Shown in pieces: positions 23,058-32,900 of a stretch of 44,149 nt of DNA. Made by a program: the position numbers and the translations under genes. The DNA comes from Arachidicoccus sp. (GTDB lineage: Bacteria; Bacteroidota; Bacteroidia; Chitinophagales; Chitinophagaceae), in the NCBI GenBank assembly GCA_028283605.1, contig JAPWKH010000017.1:1-44149 (forward strand). Direction: 5' to 3'. Numbering within the stretch: position 1 is the stretch's first letter; every line of letters starts with the position of its first letter. The notes beneath the pieces are model-generated. The model saw nothing but the letters and a program-made list of their open reading frames with translations, was not told the origin of the DNA and did no database searches.

Positions 23058-24584
23058 TTAAAGATCCTTAATTACTCTATATTTTGGCACTAAAGCCTTC
23101 ATTACAACCCATGCTATAAGATATGAAACGGCACAGATAGAAAACATGATCATATACCCTTTATCGATTCCGTCAACAACTTTTACGCCCGAATTTTCGA
23201 GCGTTTTGAAAAATCCGTCCGGTAAACGGGCTTCTTTATATTCGGGGAATTTTGTAAGAAAGGGAACACCATCAACCGTGCTCCATGCTTTATGCGAAAA
23301 ATCGAATAAAACACCCGATGCTTTATTGATAAAGAAAGAGCCGACACCACCGGCCATACCGCCGATTCCGGTTACTGTTGCAATCGCTTTTTTGGGGAAC
23401 ATATCTCCAACAGTAGAAAAAATATTTGCCGACCAGGATTGATGAGCCGCGCCGGCAATACCTATAATCAAGACAGGTACCCAGTAAGAAATATAGCCCA
23501 ACGGCTGCGCCAATAATGCCAATAACGGGAAGAAGGCAAAAATGAGCATGGCACGCATTCTTCCGGCGTAAGGATTCATTCCTTTGTCGATAAAAATACG
23601 CGGCAACCATCCTCCGATAATTGACAGTAAAGTAATGGCATAAAGAATGAACAACGGCAATGCGCTTTGAGTGCTATCCATTCCATAAACCGAGCTTAAA
23701 TAAGCCGGTGTCCAAAAAAGAAAAAACCACCAAACGCCATCTGTCATAAATTTTCCAAAAGCAAAAGCCCATGTTTGTTTGTATTTAAAACATTGTATAA
23801 ATGATAATTTTCTTCCGGAGTCCTGATTGTCTGCATCATCTGCATTATCCCGGTCTTGCTTAATATAATTCAATTCATGCTCATTTACTTTGGGATGAAC
23901 TTCCGGTTTTTTATAATAAAAAATCCATATTCCCATCCAAATAAAACCTAATGCCCCGATGATAATAAATGCCATTTCCCATCCTAATGCTTTTGCAATA
24001 AAAGGAATGCTTATTGGCGCGACCATTGCGCCAACAGTTGCACCGGCATTAAAAATGCTGGTAGCCAGAGCGCGGTCTTTTTTAGGGAAATATTCCGCAG
24101 TAGTTTTTATAGCAGCCGGAAAACTGCCCGCCTCTCCTATTGCCAAAACCAGTCTTGCAAAAATGAATAATGTAACACTTGTACTGATAACTAATGAAAT
24201 ATTATCGGAAGCTTTGATAAATGTCTTGGCATGTTCAAGATTCATTGTCCAGTGACCTGTAACAATGCCCGATGTTGCAATACCGCAAAAAGCATGCAAG
24301 CAAGCACCAACAGACCAAACGCCGATAGCCCACAAGAATCCCTTTTTAGTATCTAACCAGTCTACAAAACGGCCGGCAAACAGCATGCTTATTGCATAGA
24401 ATATAGAAAAAAGCGCAGTTATGCTTCCATAATCATTATTGTTCCAATGAAACTCAGGAGCAATAAAATCTTTCCAGGTAAGGGACAAGACTTGCCTGTC
24501 CATATAATTGATCGTTGTTGCAATAAATAGTAACCCACATATAGTCCAGCGAAAATTTCCTATTCTGTTACTTACAGTATTCAT
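23058..24584 (-). CDS. exuT: MFS hexuronate transporter (ExuT-like, anion:cation symporter family)
   Basis: A 508-residue MFS protein with about twelve membrane segments. The first helix region reads INYMDRQVLSL, typical of the ACS family, and the conserved GEAGSFPAAIKT motif follows in the N-terminal half. Hydrophilic loop residues ~235-260 (rich in D and N) form the central cytoplasmic loop. The ACS family includes ExuT and GudP, which import hexuronates with protons. It sits 4 bp downstream of eda in the operon for hexuronate breakdown, so glucuronate or galacturonate import is the natural role. Family assignment is firm, exact substrate inferred. Confidence 0.88.
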   Translation of the reverse strand: MNTVSNRIGNFRWTICGLLFIATTINYMDRQVLSLTWKDFIAPEFHWNNNDYGSITALFSIFYAISMLFAGRFVDWLDTKKGFLWAIGVWSVGACLHAFCGIATSGIVTGHWTMNLEHAKTFIKASDNISLVISTSVTLFIFARLVLAIGEAGSFPAAIKTTAEYFPKKDRALATSIFNAGATVGAMVAPISIPFIAKALGWEMAFIIIGALGFIWMGIWIFYYKKPEVHPKVNEHELNYIKQDRDNADDADNQDSGRKLSFIQCFKYKQTWAFAFGKFMTDGVWWFFLFWTPAYLSSVYGMDSTQSALPLFILYAITLLSIIGGWLPRIFIDKGMNPYAGRMRAMLIFAFFPLLALLAQPLGYISYWVPVLIIGIAGAAHQSWSANIFSTVGDMFPKKAIATVTGIGGMAGGVGSFFINKASGVLFDFSHKAWSTVDGVPFLTKFPEYKEARLPDGFFKTLENSGVKVVDGIDKGYMIMFSICAVSYLIAWVVMKALVPKYRVIKDL

Positions 24585-24588
24585 TTAT

Positions 24589-25245
24589 TCATTTTTTAAT
24601 TGAACGAACAATGCCTAAGGCTTGTACAGTAAGCGATTGTATAGTTGCGAAGTCTTCGCTTTCCATCAATTTTTTACTTATCAATTTACTGCCCATCCCT
24701 ACGGCACATACGCCGGAAGCATACCATTCGCGAATATTTTCTTCACTCAAATCTACACCACCTGTGGGCATACAATCCATTTCTGGAAATAAATCTTTGA
24801 TGGCAGACATGAAAGACGGCCCCAATAAATTACCCGGAAATAATTTTATGAAATGTATTCCTTTTTGCTCTGCATTATTGATTTCGGTCGGTGTCATACA
24901 GCCCGGAATCCAAGTAGCATTTCTGTCAAAAACAACTTTTTTTATTTCTTCGGAATAACAAGGCGATATTAAAAAATCTGCGCCGGCATCTAAATATTTT
25001 CCGGCATCTTCCTTGGTTTTTATTGTACCGATACCGAGCAACAATCCGGGAAATTCCTGTTCTTTACGATCAATGAGCGCTTTAAAATTATCCAATGCAT
25101 TTGCCCCTCTGTTTGTATATTCCACAACGCGTATTCCAGCATTGTACAATGCTTTCATTACCTGCAACGTTGTATTTTTATTCTCATGAAAATAAAGTGG
25201 CAATACGCCTTGTAGCTTTATCGATGAAAAAATTAGTTCATTCAT
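24589..25245 (-). CDS. eda: 2-dehydro-3-deoxy-phosphogluconate (KDPG/KHG) aldolase
   Basis: A 218-residue class I aldolase from the ATG at 25245; a TTG three codons upstream is less likely. It splits KDPG to pyruvate and glyceraldehyde-3-phosphate, the last step of the hexuronate route. Catalytic residues are E42 in VVEYTNRG and the Schiff-base K134 in FIKLFPG. The TIM-barrel segments GIGTIKTKEDA and CMPTGGVDLSEENI (phosphate binding) also match. Its start overlaps the end of kdgK by 8 bp, implying coupled translation and matched amounts of kinase and aldolase. Confidence 0.93.
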   Translation of the reverse strand: MNELIFSSIKLQGVLPLYFHENKNTTLQVMKALYNAGIRVVEYTNRGANALDNFKALIDRKEQEFPGLLLGIGTIKTKEDAGKYLDAGADFLISPCYSEEIKKVVFDRNATWIPGCMTPTEINNAEQKGIHFIKLFPGNLLGPSFMSAIKDLFPEMDCMPTGGVDLSEENIREWYASGVCAVGMGSKLISKKLMESEDFATIQSLTVQALGIVRSIKK

Positions 25246-26251
25246 ATCTTGCAATATTTTCTTGTATAGATTCTATAGTTTGTTGAGTATGATCGCCTTT
25301 CTCATACAACTTACCGGTTGCGGCTGCGCTTGCTAAAACGACCATTTGTTCTAAATTAAATTTATGCAAATAACCATATAATATTCCGGCCATAAAACAG
25401 TCGCCGGAGCCTGCGCGATCTACAATATTTTCAAAAATTTTTTCTTTAGAAAATGCTGTTTCCGTTTTATTGCAAACTACTGCAAAATATTTTACGGCAT
25501 CTTCATGAGCATTAAAGCGGAAAGTGTTTGCGACCAATTTACAATTCGGATATTTAGTAAATATTTCCCCGGACACTTTTTTTGCTTCTTCTACATATTC
25601 GGCTTGCGAACTAAAATTCTTTATATTTTCATCAATACCTGTTCCCAGCATTTGGTTGGCAGCCCAGACATTTCCCATAATAATATCTGCATAGCTTGCC
25701 AATGCGGGCATTACATCAATCGGCAGTTTGCCATATTTCCAAAGTTTTTCCCTGTAATTCAAATCGATGGATACCGTAATATTTTTTTCTTTTGCAGCTT
25801 GCAGCAATTCTTTACATACATCAGCGCTGCTTTGAGAAACAGCCGGAGAAATTGCTGTAGTATGAACGTGTGAAACGCCGTCTAAAATTACATCCCAATC
25901 AACTGAAAACGTTTTCAGTTCCGCGAAAGAACTATTTTCCCTATCGTATATTACGCTCATGCTTTTTAAGTCAGCGCCTTGATTGAGATAGTATAAACCA
26001 ACTCTTTTTCCACTATGGATAATACCTGAAGTATCTATATTTCTTTCGCTTAAATATTGTGCTATTCTTTCAGACAAGAAATTGTCCGGCATTGCGGTAG
26101 AATACTTTACGGGCACTTTCCACTTTGCCAAAGCTAAAGCCACATTGGCTTCCGCGCCGCCTACAAATGAGTTGATATGAAATCCGTCGGTTGTGTTTTT
26201 ATCGGGCGACATTCGTAAAAGAATTTCGCCGAAACATAGAATTTTATTCAT
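25238..26251 (-). CDS. kdgK: 2-keto-3-deoxygluconate kinase (PfkB family)
   Basis: A 337-residue PfkB-family sugar kinase that phosphorylates KDG to KDPG. It opens with ILCFGEILLRMSPDKN and has the NFVGGAEANVA-type substrate region (SFVGGAEANVALAL). The ATP/catalytic motif is DRAGSGDCFMAGILYGYL with the base Asp around residue 283. Overlaps the end of uxaC by 8 bp and the start of eda by 8 bp. The operon position fixes the substrate as KDG with good confidence; a PfkB kinase alone could act on ribose or fructose. Confidence 0.9.
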   Translation of the reverse strand: MNKILCFGEILLRMSPDKNTTDGFHINSFVGGAEANVALALAKWKVPVKYSTAMPDNFLSERIAQYLSERNIDTSGIIHSGKRVGLYYLNQGADLKSMSVIYDRENSSFAELKTFSVDWDVILDGVSHVHTTAISPAVSQSSADVCKELLQAAKEKNITVSIDLNYREKLWKYGKLPIDVMPALASYADIIMGNVWAANQMLGTGIDENIKNFSSQAEYVEEAKKVSGEIFTKYPNCKLVANTFRFNAHEDAVKYFAVVCNKTETAFSKEKIFENIVDRAGSGDCFMAGILYGYLHKFNLEQMVVLASAAATGKLYEKGDHTQQTIESIQENIARYE

Positions 26252-27671
26252 TAACCGTTAAATATTTTTCCCAATTAAAATAATGTTTTGCATTATTGAA
26301 ACATATATCAGAAACAATCTCCTTTAGCCAATTTATATCATTAGGTAGTTCTCCGTTCTCAACATCAGTTCCGATTATGCCGCACAATATACGACGAAAA
26401 TATTCATGGCGCGGGAAAGAAAGAAAACTTCTTGAATCAGTAAGCATTCCTATGAATTTGCTGAGCAATCCAAGATTGGACAATGCGTTGATTTGTTTTT
26501 CCATTCCGTCTTTTTGGTCGAGAAACCACCATGCCGCGCCGTATTGAATTTTCCCAGCAATTTTGCCATCGTTAAAATTGCCTGCCATGGTTGCAAACAA
26601 TTCATTATCCGAAGGATTAAGATTATACAAGATAGTTTTGGCAAGTATGCCACGCTCGTCTAAATAATTTAAGAATTTAGACAACGGCTCAGCTTGTTTA
26701 AAATCACCGATAGAATCGCAGCCAACATCTGCTCCTAATATTTTTTGCAAGCGTGCATTGTTGTTGCGGAGTGCGCCAAGATGATATTGCTGCACCCAAT
26801 TTTTTTCAAAATCCCACTCGGCAAACTGTATAAGCATCGCCGTTTTAAATTGTGCTTCTTCCTGATAAGAAATCGACTTGCCGCTAATTACTTTTTCAAA
26901 AATATTTTTAATTTCTTGTTCAGTAAATTCTTCCCAAAATATTTTATCCAATCCATGATCCGAAACAGAACAACCGGCTGCAGCAAAATAATCGTGGCGA
27001 GATTTTAGAGCTTTTAAATAATCGTTGTAATCACTTACCGAAATACCGGAAGCCGCTTCTACCCTTTTGATGTATTGCCTGAATGTTTCGGGATTGCTTA
27101 TATTCATAGCTGCATCAGGACGAAACGCGGGCAGCATTGTAATACCGGTATTTTCATTTTTTAGTTGCACGTGATATTCCAACGTATCGCAAGGATCGTC
27201 TGTAGTACAAATCAATTTTACATTCATTTTCCTTAAAAGATTACGAACAGAATATTCCTTTGTTTGCAACAGTTCTGTGGTAGCATCATAAATTTTCACA
27301 GCAGATTTTTCGTCCAGTAATTCTGTGATATTAAAATATCGCTGCAACTCCAGGTGCGTCCAGTGATACAAGGGATTGCGCATCGTATATGGAACTGTTT
27401 TTGCCCATTCAATGAATTTTTCTTTGCCTGTTGTATTTTTTCCGGTAATGAAATCCTCATTTACTCCGTTGGCACGCATGGCGCGCCATTTATAATGATC
27501 GCCGCTTAACCATACTTCGGTAATGTCTTTAAAGTTATAATCTTTTGCTATCAATTCGGGCGGAAGATGATTGTGATAATCTATAATCGGCATTTGCGCC
27601 GCAGCTGAGTGATAGAGTATTTTTGAAGTCTCGTTGTGTAATAAGAAATCCTGGTCTAAAAATGGTTTCAT
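26244..27671 (-). CDS. uxaC: glucuronate isomerase (uronate isomerase)
   Basis: A 475-residue member of the amidohydrolase superfamily, normal length for UxaC. It converts D-glucuronate to D-fructuronate and D-galacturonate to D-tagaturonate. Visible hallmarks are the N-terminal metal-binding motif DYHNHLPP (~31-38), the ICTTDDPCDTLEYH segment, the GADVGCDSIGD loop and MLTDSRSFLSFPRHEYFRR near the C-terminus. It is the first gene of the hexuronate operon. A perfect 10-bp inverted repeat lies 26-57 bp upstream of its ATG and may be the operator controlling the whole operon. Confidence 0.96.
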   Translation of the reverse strand: MKPFLDQDFLLHNETSKILYHSAAAQMPIIDYHNHLPPELIAKDYNFKDITEVWLSGDHYKWRAMRANGVNEDFITGKNTTGKEKFIEWAKTVPYTMRNPLYHWTHLELQRYFNITELLDEKSAVKIYDATTELLQTKEYSVRNLLRKMNVKLICTTDDPCDTLEYHVQLKNENTGITMLPAFRPDAAMNISNPETFRQYIKRVEAASGISVSDYNDYLKALKSRHDYFAAAGCSVSDHGLDKIFWEEFTEQEIKNIFEKVISGKSISYQEEAQFKTAMLIQFAEWDFEKNWVQQYHLGALRNNNARLQKILGADVGCDSIGDFKQAEPLSKFLNYLDERGILAKTILYNLNPSDNELFATMAGNFNDGKIAGKIQYGAAWWFLDQKDGMEKQINALSNLGLLSKFIGMLTDSRSFLSFPRHEYFRRILCGIIGTDVENGELPNDINWLKEIVSDICFNNAKHYFNWEKYLTVNE

Positions 27672-27696
27672 TTGATTAGGAATTATTTACCGGCAA

Positions 27697-27728
27697 ATTA
27701 CAAAACGAATGCTAATTTGTTTTGTAAT
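27697..27728. promoter_or_regulatory. operator-like inverted repeat upstream of the hexuronate operon
   Basis: ATTACAAAAC (27697-27706) and its exact complement GTTTTGTAAT (27719-27728), 12-nt spacer, arm centres 22 bp apart (about two helical turns). It lies 26 bp before the uxaC ATG. No regulator gene is adjacent. Position and symmetry fit a site for a dimeric repressor such as a GntR- or LacI-type protein (inference). Confidence 0.55.
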
Positions 27729-27879
27729 CTAATACATAAATTTACGTAATCGATGTCGAGAATTTTTTTAAATACAACATGAACGGTAAACTAAAATGCC
27801 GCATTTAACATGATAAATATTTACTGTGGCGGCTTATATAAATTTTAGATTCGCCTTACGACTAATGAAAGATCCAGTA

Positions 27880-27903
27880 CAATTTATTTCAATAAAATAA
27901 TTG
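27880..27903. terminator. weak AT-rich inverted repeat after gltD
   Basis: CAATTTATTT and AAAATAATTG form an imperfect AT-only hairpin about 10-30 bp beyond the gltD stop codon. It may slow or end transcription before the hexuronate operon, but stability would be low. Confidence 0.2.
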
Positions 27904-27912
27904 AAGCATACT

Positions 27913-29412
27913 TTAATTAGCAATCATAAGATTTTCGTCTTTGCTTTCCAGCAATGAATAGTTCATTAAAAATTCATCCACTTTACGTGCACATTCACGG
28001 CCTTCGCTGATTGCCCAAACCACAAGGGACTGACCACGACGCATGTCTCCGCAGGAAAATACTTTTGAGATATTTGTACGGTAGCTTTGTTCCGTTGCAC
28101 GCACATTTCCTTTAGTGTCTAATTCTACGCCTAAATCTTCCAACAAACCGCTATGCTCGGGATGCGCAAAGCCTATTGCTAATAATGCAAGTTCGCAAGG
28201 CAGTTCGCGTTCCGTATCCGGTACTTCGTAATATTGAATACGCTTGCCTTTTTCTATTTTCCATTCAAGATCTACAACTTTAATGGCACGTAAATTACCG
28301 TTTTCATCGCCCAAAAATTCTTTTGTACCGATTGCCCAATGCCGCTCCACACCTTCTTCGTGCGATGAAGATGTTCTTAACACCATCGGATACAATGGCC
28401 AAGGATTGTATTCGTCTCTGTCTTCCGGAGGTAATGGCGCGCGTGCAAAAAGCCTTACAGACTTTGCATTCTGGCGATTCGCCGTTCCTACACAATCGCT
28501 TCCTGTATCGCCGCCGCCGATGATGATGACGTTTTTATCTGTCGCCAAAATTTCTTCATCTGCTATATTGCTTTCAATGTTTTTCAATGCCAAAGGATCT
28601 TTGGAAGCATTGCGTTTGTTCTGTTGTTTGAGATAATGCATTGCATAATGAATACCTTTTAATTCACGACCGCGAATAGGTAAATCTATAGGATGATTCG
28701 CACCGCCGGAAAGCACAACTGCATTGAACTCGCGAAGAATATCATTCATCTTTACATTGACTCCAACATTGGCATTGTACCTGAATTTAATGCCTTCTTG
28801 TACCATTAAAGCAATTCTTCTGTCAATCACATGTTTCTCTAATTTGAAATCTGGAATACCGTAACGAAGTAATCCGCCGGCGGCATCATCGCGTTCAAAC
28901 ACGGTAACCAAGTGTCCTGCTTCATTTAATTGAGCAGCAGCAGCCAATCCTGCCGGGCCGGAGCCGATGACCGCAACTTTTTTCCCGGTACGGACTATTG
29001 CAGTGCGCGGTTTTACCAAATCAAGTTCGAATGCTTTTTCTATAATATGTTTTTCTATTTCTTCAATCGCAATCGGTGGTTGATTAATCCCTAACACACA
29101 AGCGCTTTCGCAGGGCGCAGGACAAATGCGCCCGGTAAACTCCGGAAAATTGTTAGTGGAAGAAAGTATTTCGTAGGCTTCTTTCCACTCTTTTCGATAA
29201 ACAGCATCGTTAAATTCCGGAATGACATTACCTAACGGACAACCGCTGTGACAAAACGGAACACCACAATTCATGCAGCGCGCAGCCTGTTCATTTAATG
29301 TTTTATCCGAATACAACGATTCAAATTCTTTGTAATCTTTCACACGTTCTTCCACGCTTTTCTTCTTCGGAAGCTCTCTTGTAAATTCTAAAAATCCTGT
29401 TATTTTACCCAT
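27913..29412 (-). CDS. gltD: glutamate synthase (NADPH), small subunit
   Basis: A 499-residue FAD/NADPH-binding subunit that feeds electrons to GltB. The N-terminal domain binds 4Fe-4S clusters through CMNCGVPFCHSGCPLGN and CPAPCESACVL (~40-110). The FAD site is VIGSGPAGLAAAA and the NADPH site is IIGGGDTGSDCVG. The end contains the FAD-contacting segment FSCGDMRRGQSLVVWAI. Together with gltB it converts glutamine and 2-oxoglutarate to two glutamates. Normally it directly follows gltB; here a small secreted-protein gene and a repeat lie between. Confidence 0.96.
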   Translation of the reverse strand: MGKITGFLEFTRELPKKKSVEERVKDYKEFESLYSDKTLNEQAARCMNCGVPFCHSGCPLGNVIPEFNDAVYRKEWKEAYEILSSTNNFPEFTGRICPAPCESACVLGINQPPIAIEEIEKHIIEKAFELDLVKPRTAIVRTGKKVAVIGSGPAGLAAAAQLNEAGHLVTVFERDDAAGGLLRYGIPDFKLEKHVIDRRIALMVQEGIKFRYNANVGVNVKMNDILREFNAVVLSGGANHPIDLPIRGRELKGIHYAMHYLKQQNKRNASKDPLALKNIESNIADEEILATDKNVIIIGGGDTGSDCVGTANRQNAKSVRLFARAPLPPEDRDEYNPWPLYPMVLRTSSSHEEGVERHWAIGTKEFLGDENGNLRAIKVVDLEWKIEKGKRIQYYEVPDTERELPCELALLAIGFAHPEHSGLLEDLGVELDTKGNVRATEQSYRTNISKVFSCGDMRRGQSLVVWAISEGRECARKVDEFLMNYSLLESKDENLMIAN

Positions 29413-29455
29413 CTCTTATTTATGATTTAAGATGTATGATTTGTGAATTTATTTT

Positions 29456-29791
29456 CTAATAAGTATAAAATATTTTCTTTTTAAAATCGATTGATAGACA
29501 TTCACAATCTTCATTTTCATTATATTGATTTTCATCTCTTATAGTCCAAATATTAACATCATCAGTTTTTCTGAATGTTCCATTGCATATTACCGCTCCT
29601 TTGAACGTATGACAATCTTCTAATGAAATAACCTTAATTAAAGAATCTTCTTTGATAATCACTTTACATTTTCCACAAAACTTGTGGTATTCAGTATCAA
29701 AGTATTTGAAAACATGCGTTCCATTCTTAGGCTTTTGCGCAAAAGAAATGATTGTAAAAAATAAAAAACAAAGCGTGATTATATTTCTCAT
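29456..29791 (-). CDS. small secreted cysteine-containing protein of unknown function
   Basis: A 111-residue protein I do not recognise. It has a signal peptide (MRNIITLCFLFFTIISFAQ, cleavage ~19). The mature part has six cysteines, in FCGKC, DCHTF, ICNG and DCEC, which could form disulfides. The fold looks like repeated beta strands similar to MORN-like or toast-rack small proteins, but this is a guess. It lies between gltB and gltD on the same strand, 43 bp before gltD. Nothing suggests a role in glutamate synthesis, so it is probably an insertion into the operon. Confidence 0.6.
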   Translation of the reverse strand: MRNIITLCFLFFTIISFAQKPKNGTHVFKYFDTEYHKFCGKCKVIIKEDSLIKVISLEDCHTFKGAVICNGTFRKTDDVNIWTIRDENQYNENEDCECLSIDFKKKIFYTY

Positions 29792-29833
29792 CTCTTGTTG
29801 TATGACTTAATAATGAATGATGAACACGCCTCA

Positions 29834-29937
29834 CGTCATTGCGAGCGCAGCGAACCAATCTTCTTCTCGTCATTGCGACGATAGAAGAAATCTCTTGAGA
29901 TTGCCACGTCGCTCGTGCCTCGCTCCTCGCAATGACG
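29834..29937. repeat. interspersed palindromic repeat (GTCATTGCGAG type)
   Basis: CGTCATTGCGAG (29834-29845) and its exact complement CTCGCAATGACG (29926-29937) bound a ~104-bp unit. A second CGTCATTGCGA at 29868-29878 and the inner AATCTCTTGAGATT palindrome make it mosaic. This is GC-richer than its surroundings. I recall similar GTCATTGCGAGGAGC-type repeats in many Bacteroidota and other genomes. It lies between gltB and the small secreted gene. Confidence 0.75.
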
Positions 29938-29986
29938 CGCAAAGGTTTTTCTTGTTCTTTCAATCATCTTCAGTTTTTTAAGAATT

Positions 29987-32900
29987 TTACTTTTTAATTT
30001 TCACTTTTTCCCTCTGCTTTTCTAACGCTTTCTTATAATCTCTCGGCATTACTTTAATAAAGTTCTTCAACTGATTATCCCAATCGCTTATTATAAATTT
30101 TGCTACGCTGCTTTCCGTGTAAGCAAAATGTTTTTCGAGCAAATCTTTTAAAGTGTTCACATCTTCTTCATCCAAGCGTTCAAGGTCAGCCATTTCATCG
30201 TTGAAATTTTGCCTGAAAGAATTATTCACATCATACACAAAGCCGATACCGCCACTCATTCCGGCGCCAAAGTTGCGACCTGTATTGCCAAGTATCACAG
30301 CAATTCCGCCGGTCATGTATTCGCAGCCGTGGTCGCCAACACCTTCCACTACTACCTTTGCGCCGGAATTTCTTACGCAAAATCGTTCGCCTGCTTTTCC
30401 GCGAATATATGCTTCGCCCGAAGTAGCGCCGATGAATGCCGTATTGCCGACGATGATATTTTCTTCAGCAACAAAAGTTGCTTTTTTAGATGGATAAACG
30501 ATGAGCTTTGCGCCGCTTAAGCCTTTACCGAAATAATCGTTGGCATCGCCTTCGAGCTCGAGCGTAACGCCTTTCGTATTAAACGCTGCAAAGCTCTGGC
30601 CCGCAGTACCATTGAATTTCAGACGAATGGTATCTTCCGGCAAACCTGCATCTTTATAAATCTTCGTAATCTCGTTGGATAAAATTGTACCGACCGTTCT
30701 GTCGATATTTCTGATATCAAATGTTCCGGAAACTTTTTGTTGTTTTTCCAAAGCCGGTTTCGCAACGTCCATCAATTTCCAGTCCAGCACATGGTTTAAA
30801 TTATGATCTTGATCTTCGCTATGGAATAATCCGATGCCTTCTTCCACAGGCTCTTTATACAAAATCGGGGAAAGATCGAGCTTGGAAAATTTCCAATGTG
30901 TGATGTGTTCTTTCTTTACTAAGCAATCCGACTGGCCAATCATTTCATCTACAGCACGGAAACCCAAATCTGCCATAATTTCCCGTAGATCCTGCACTAA
31001 AAATTTAAAAAAGTTTACAACATGATCAGGATCGCCGGTAAATCTTTTTCTCAAAGTTTCATCTTGTGTAGCTACTCCGACAGGACAAGTATTAAGATGG
31101 CATTTGCGCATCATGATACAACCTTCTACAATCAAAGCCGCTGTTGCCACGCCCCATTCTTCCGCGCCCAACAAAGCTGCAACAGCAATATCCAAGCCTG
31201 TTTTCATTTGTCCGTCAGCCTGCAATACAACTCTGCTTCTTAATTTATTTTTTACTAAAGTCTGATGCGTTTCCGCAACGCCCAATTCCCAAGGCAAGCC
31301 CGCATGTTTAATGGAACTGATAGGCGATGCTCCTGTGCCGCCGTCCCAGCCGGAAACCAAAATCACATCGGCTTTTGCTTTTGCAACGCCTGCGGCAATT
31401 GTGCCCACGCCTGCTTTGGATACAAGTTTTACATTAATGCGCGCTGCACGATTGGCATTTTTTAGATCATATATTAATTGAGATAAATCTTCAATCGAAT
31501 AAATATCATGATGCGGCGGCGGGGATATTAAACCTACACCGGGCGTAGAATGCCGCGTGCGGCCAATCCATTCATCCACCTTATGACCGGGCAATTGCCC
31601 GCCTTCCCCTGGTTTTGCACCTTGCGCCATTTTAATTTGCAATTCATCCGCTTCAGTGAGATAATAACTTGTAACCCCAAATCTCGCAGAGGCAACTTGT
31701 TTAATAGCCGAACGCATGGAATCGCCATTTGGCAAAGGCTGATAACGAATCGGGTCTTCGCCACCTTCGCCTGTATTGCTTTTTGCGCCAAGCCGATTCA
31801 TTGCAATGGCAAGCGTTGTATGTGCTTCCCAAGAAATAGAGCCAAAACTCATTGCGCCTGTGGCAAAACGTTTGTATATACTTTCCGCAGGTTCTACTTC
31901 ATCAACAGAGATGGATGGACGGTTCGGTTTTAAAGCAAAAAGACTTCTCAACGTTACCGCTTTATCACCCTGTTCATTAACGAGCTTGGCATATTTTTTA
32001 TAAATGGCATAATCATTCATTCGAGTTGAATACTGCAACAAATGAATGGTTTGCGGATTAAATAAATGCACCTCTCCTTTTCTTCTCCATTGATAAATTC
32101 CGCCTTCAGGCAATCTATCAACAGGTATTACAGATTTACTGAAAGCAAACTGATGCTTATACAATGTTTCTTTTGCAATTTCGTCCAAGCCCAACCCCTC
32201 AATGCGCGATGTAGCGCCGGTGAAGTATTTATCAACTACGTATTTATTCAGTCCTATAATTTCGAATATCTGAGCTCCCTGATAAGATTGTAAAGTACAT
32301 ATTCCCATTTTGGAAAATACTTTGTACAAGCCTTCACAAACCGCTTTGATATAATTATTTTTAAGTTTATCTGCTGAAATGTCGGCCTCGATTTTTCCGG
32401 TAAGTTTTAAAGAACGGATAGTAGATAAGGCGAGATAAGGATTAATAGCCGTTGCTCCGAAACCTATCAAACAAGCAAAATGATGTACTTCCCAAATATC
32501 TCCCGCTTCTACCACCAAAGCTACTTTGCCCCGTAATTTTCTTCTTATTAAATGATGGTGTACCGCAGAAATAGCTAATAAAGATGGAATTGGTGCATGG
32601 CCGCTATCTATAGCACGGTCGCTTAATATTAATACTTCAAATCCGTCTTTTACCGCATCAACAGCATATCTGCAAAGCCTTTCAATGCCGGCTTGCAAAG
32701 AGCCGCTTTTACCATCGGCAACGAAATATGTCTGCAAAGTTTTTGCCTGAAAATTTCCGGTATCTATTGAACGGAGTTTTTCTAAATCTTTATTATTTAG
32801 AATAGGATGTTTTAAACCGACTGTGTGACAATATTCCGGTTCTTCTTTTAAAATATTTCCTGATGATCCAAGATAAGTAGCCAGCGACATTACCATTCTT

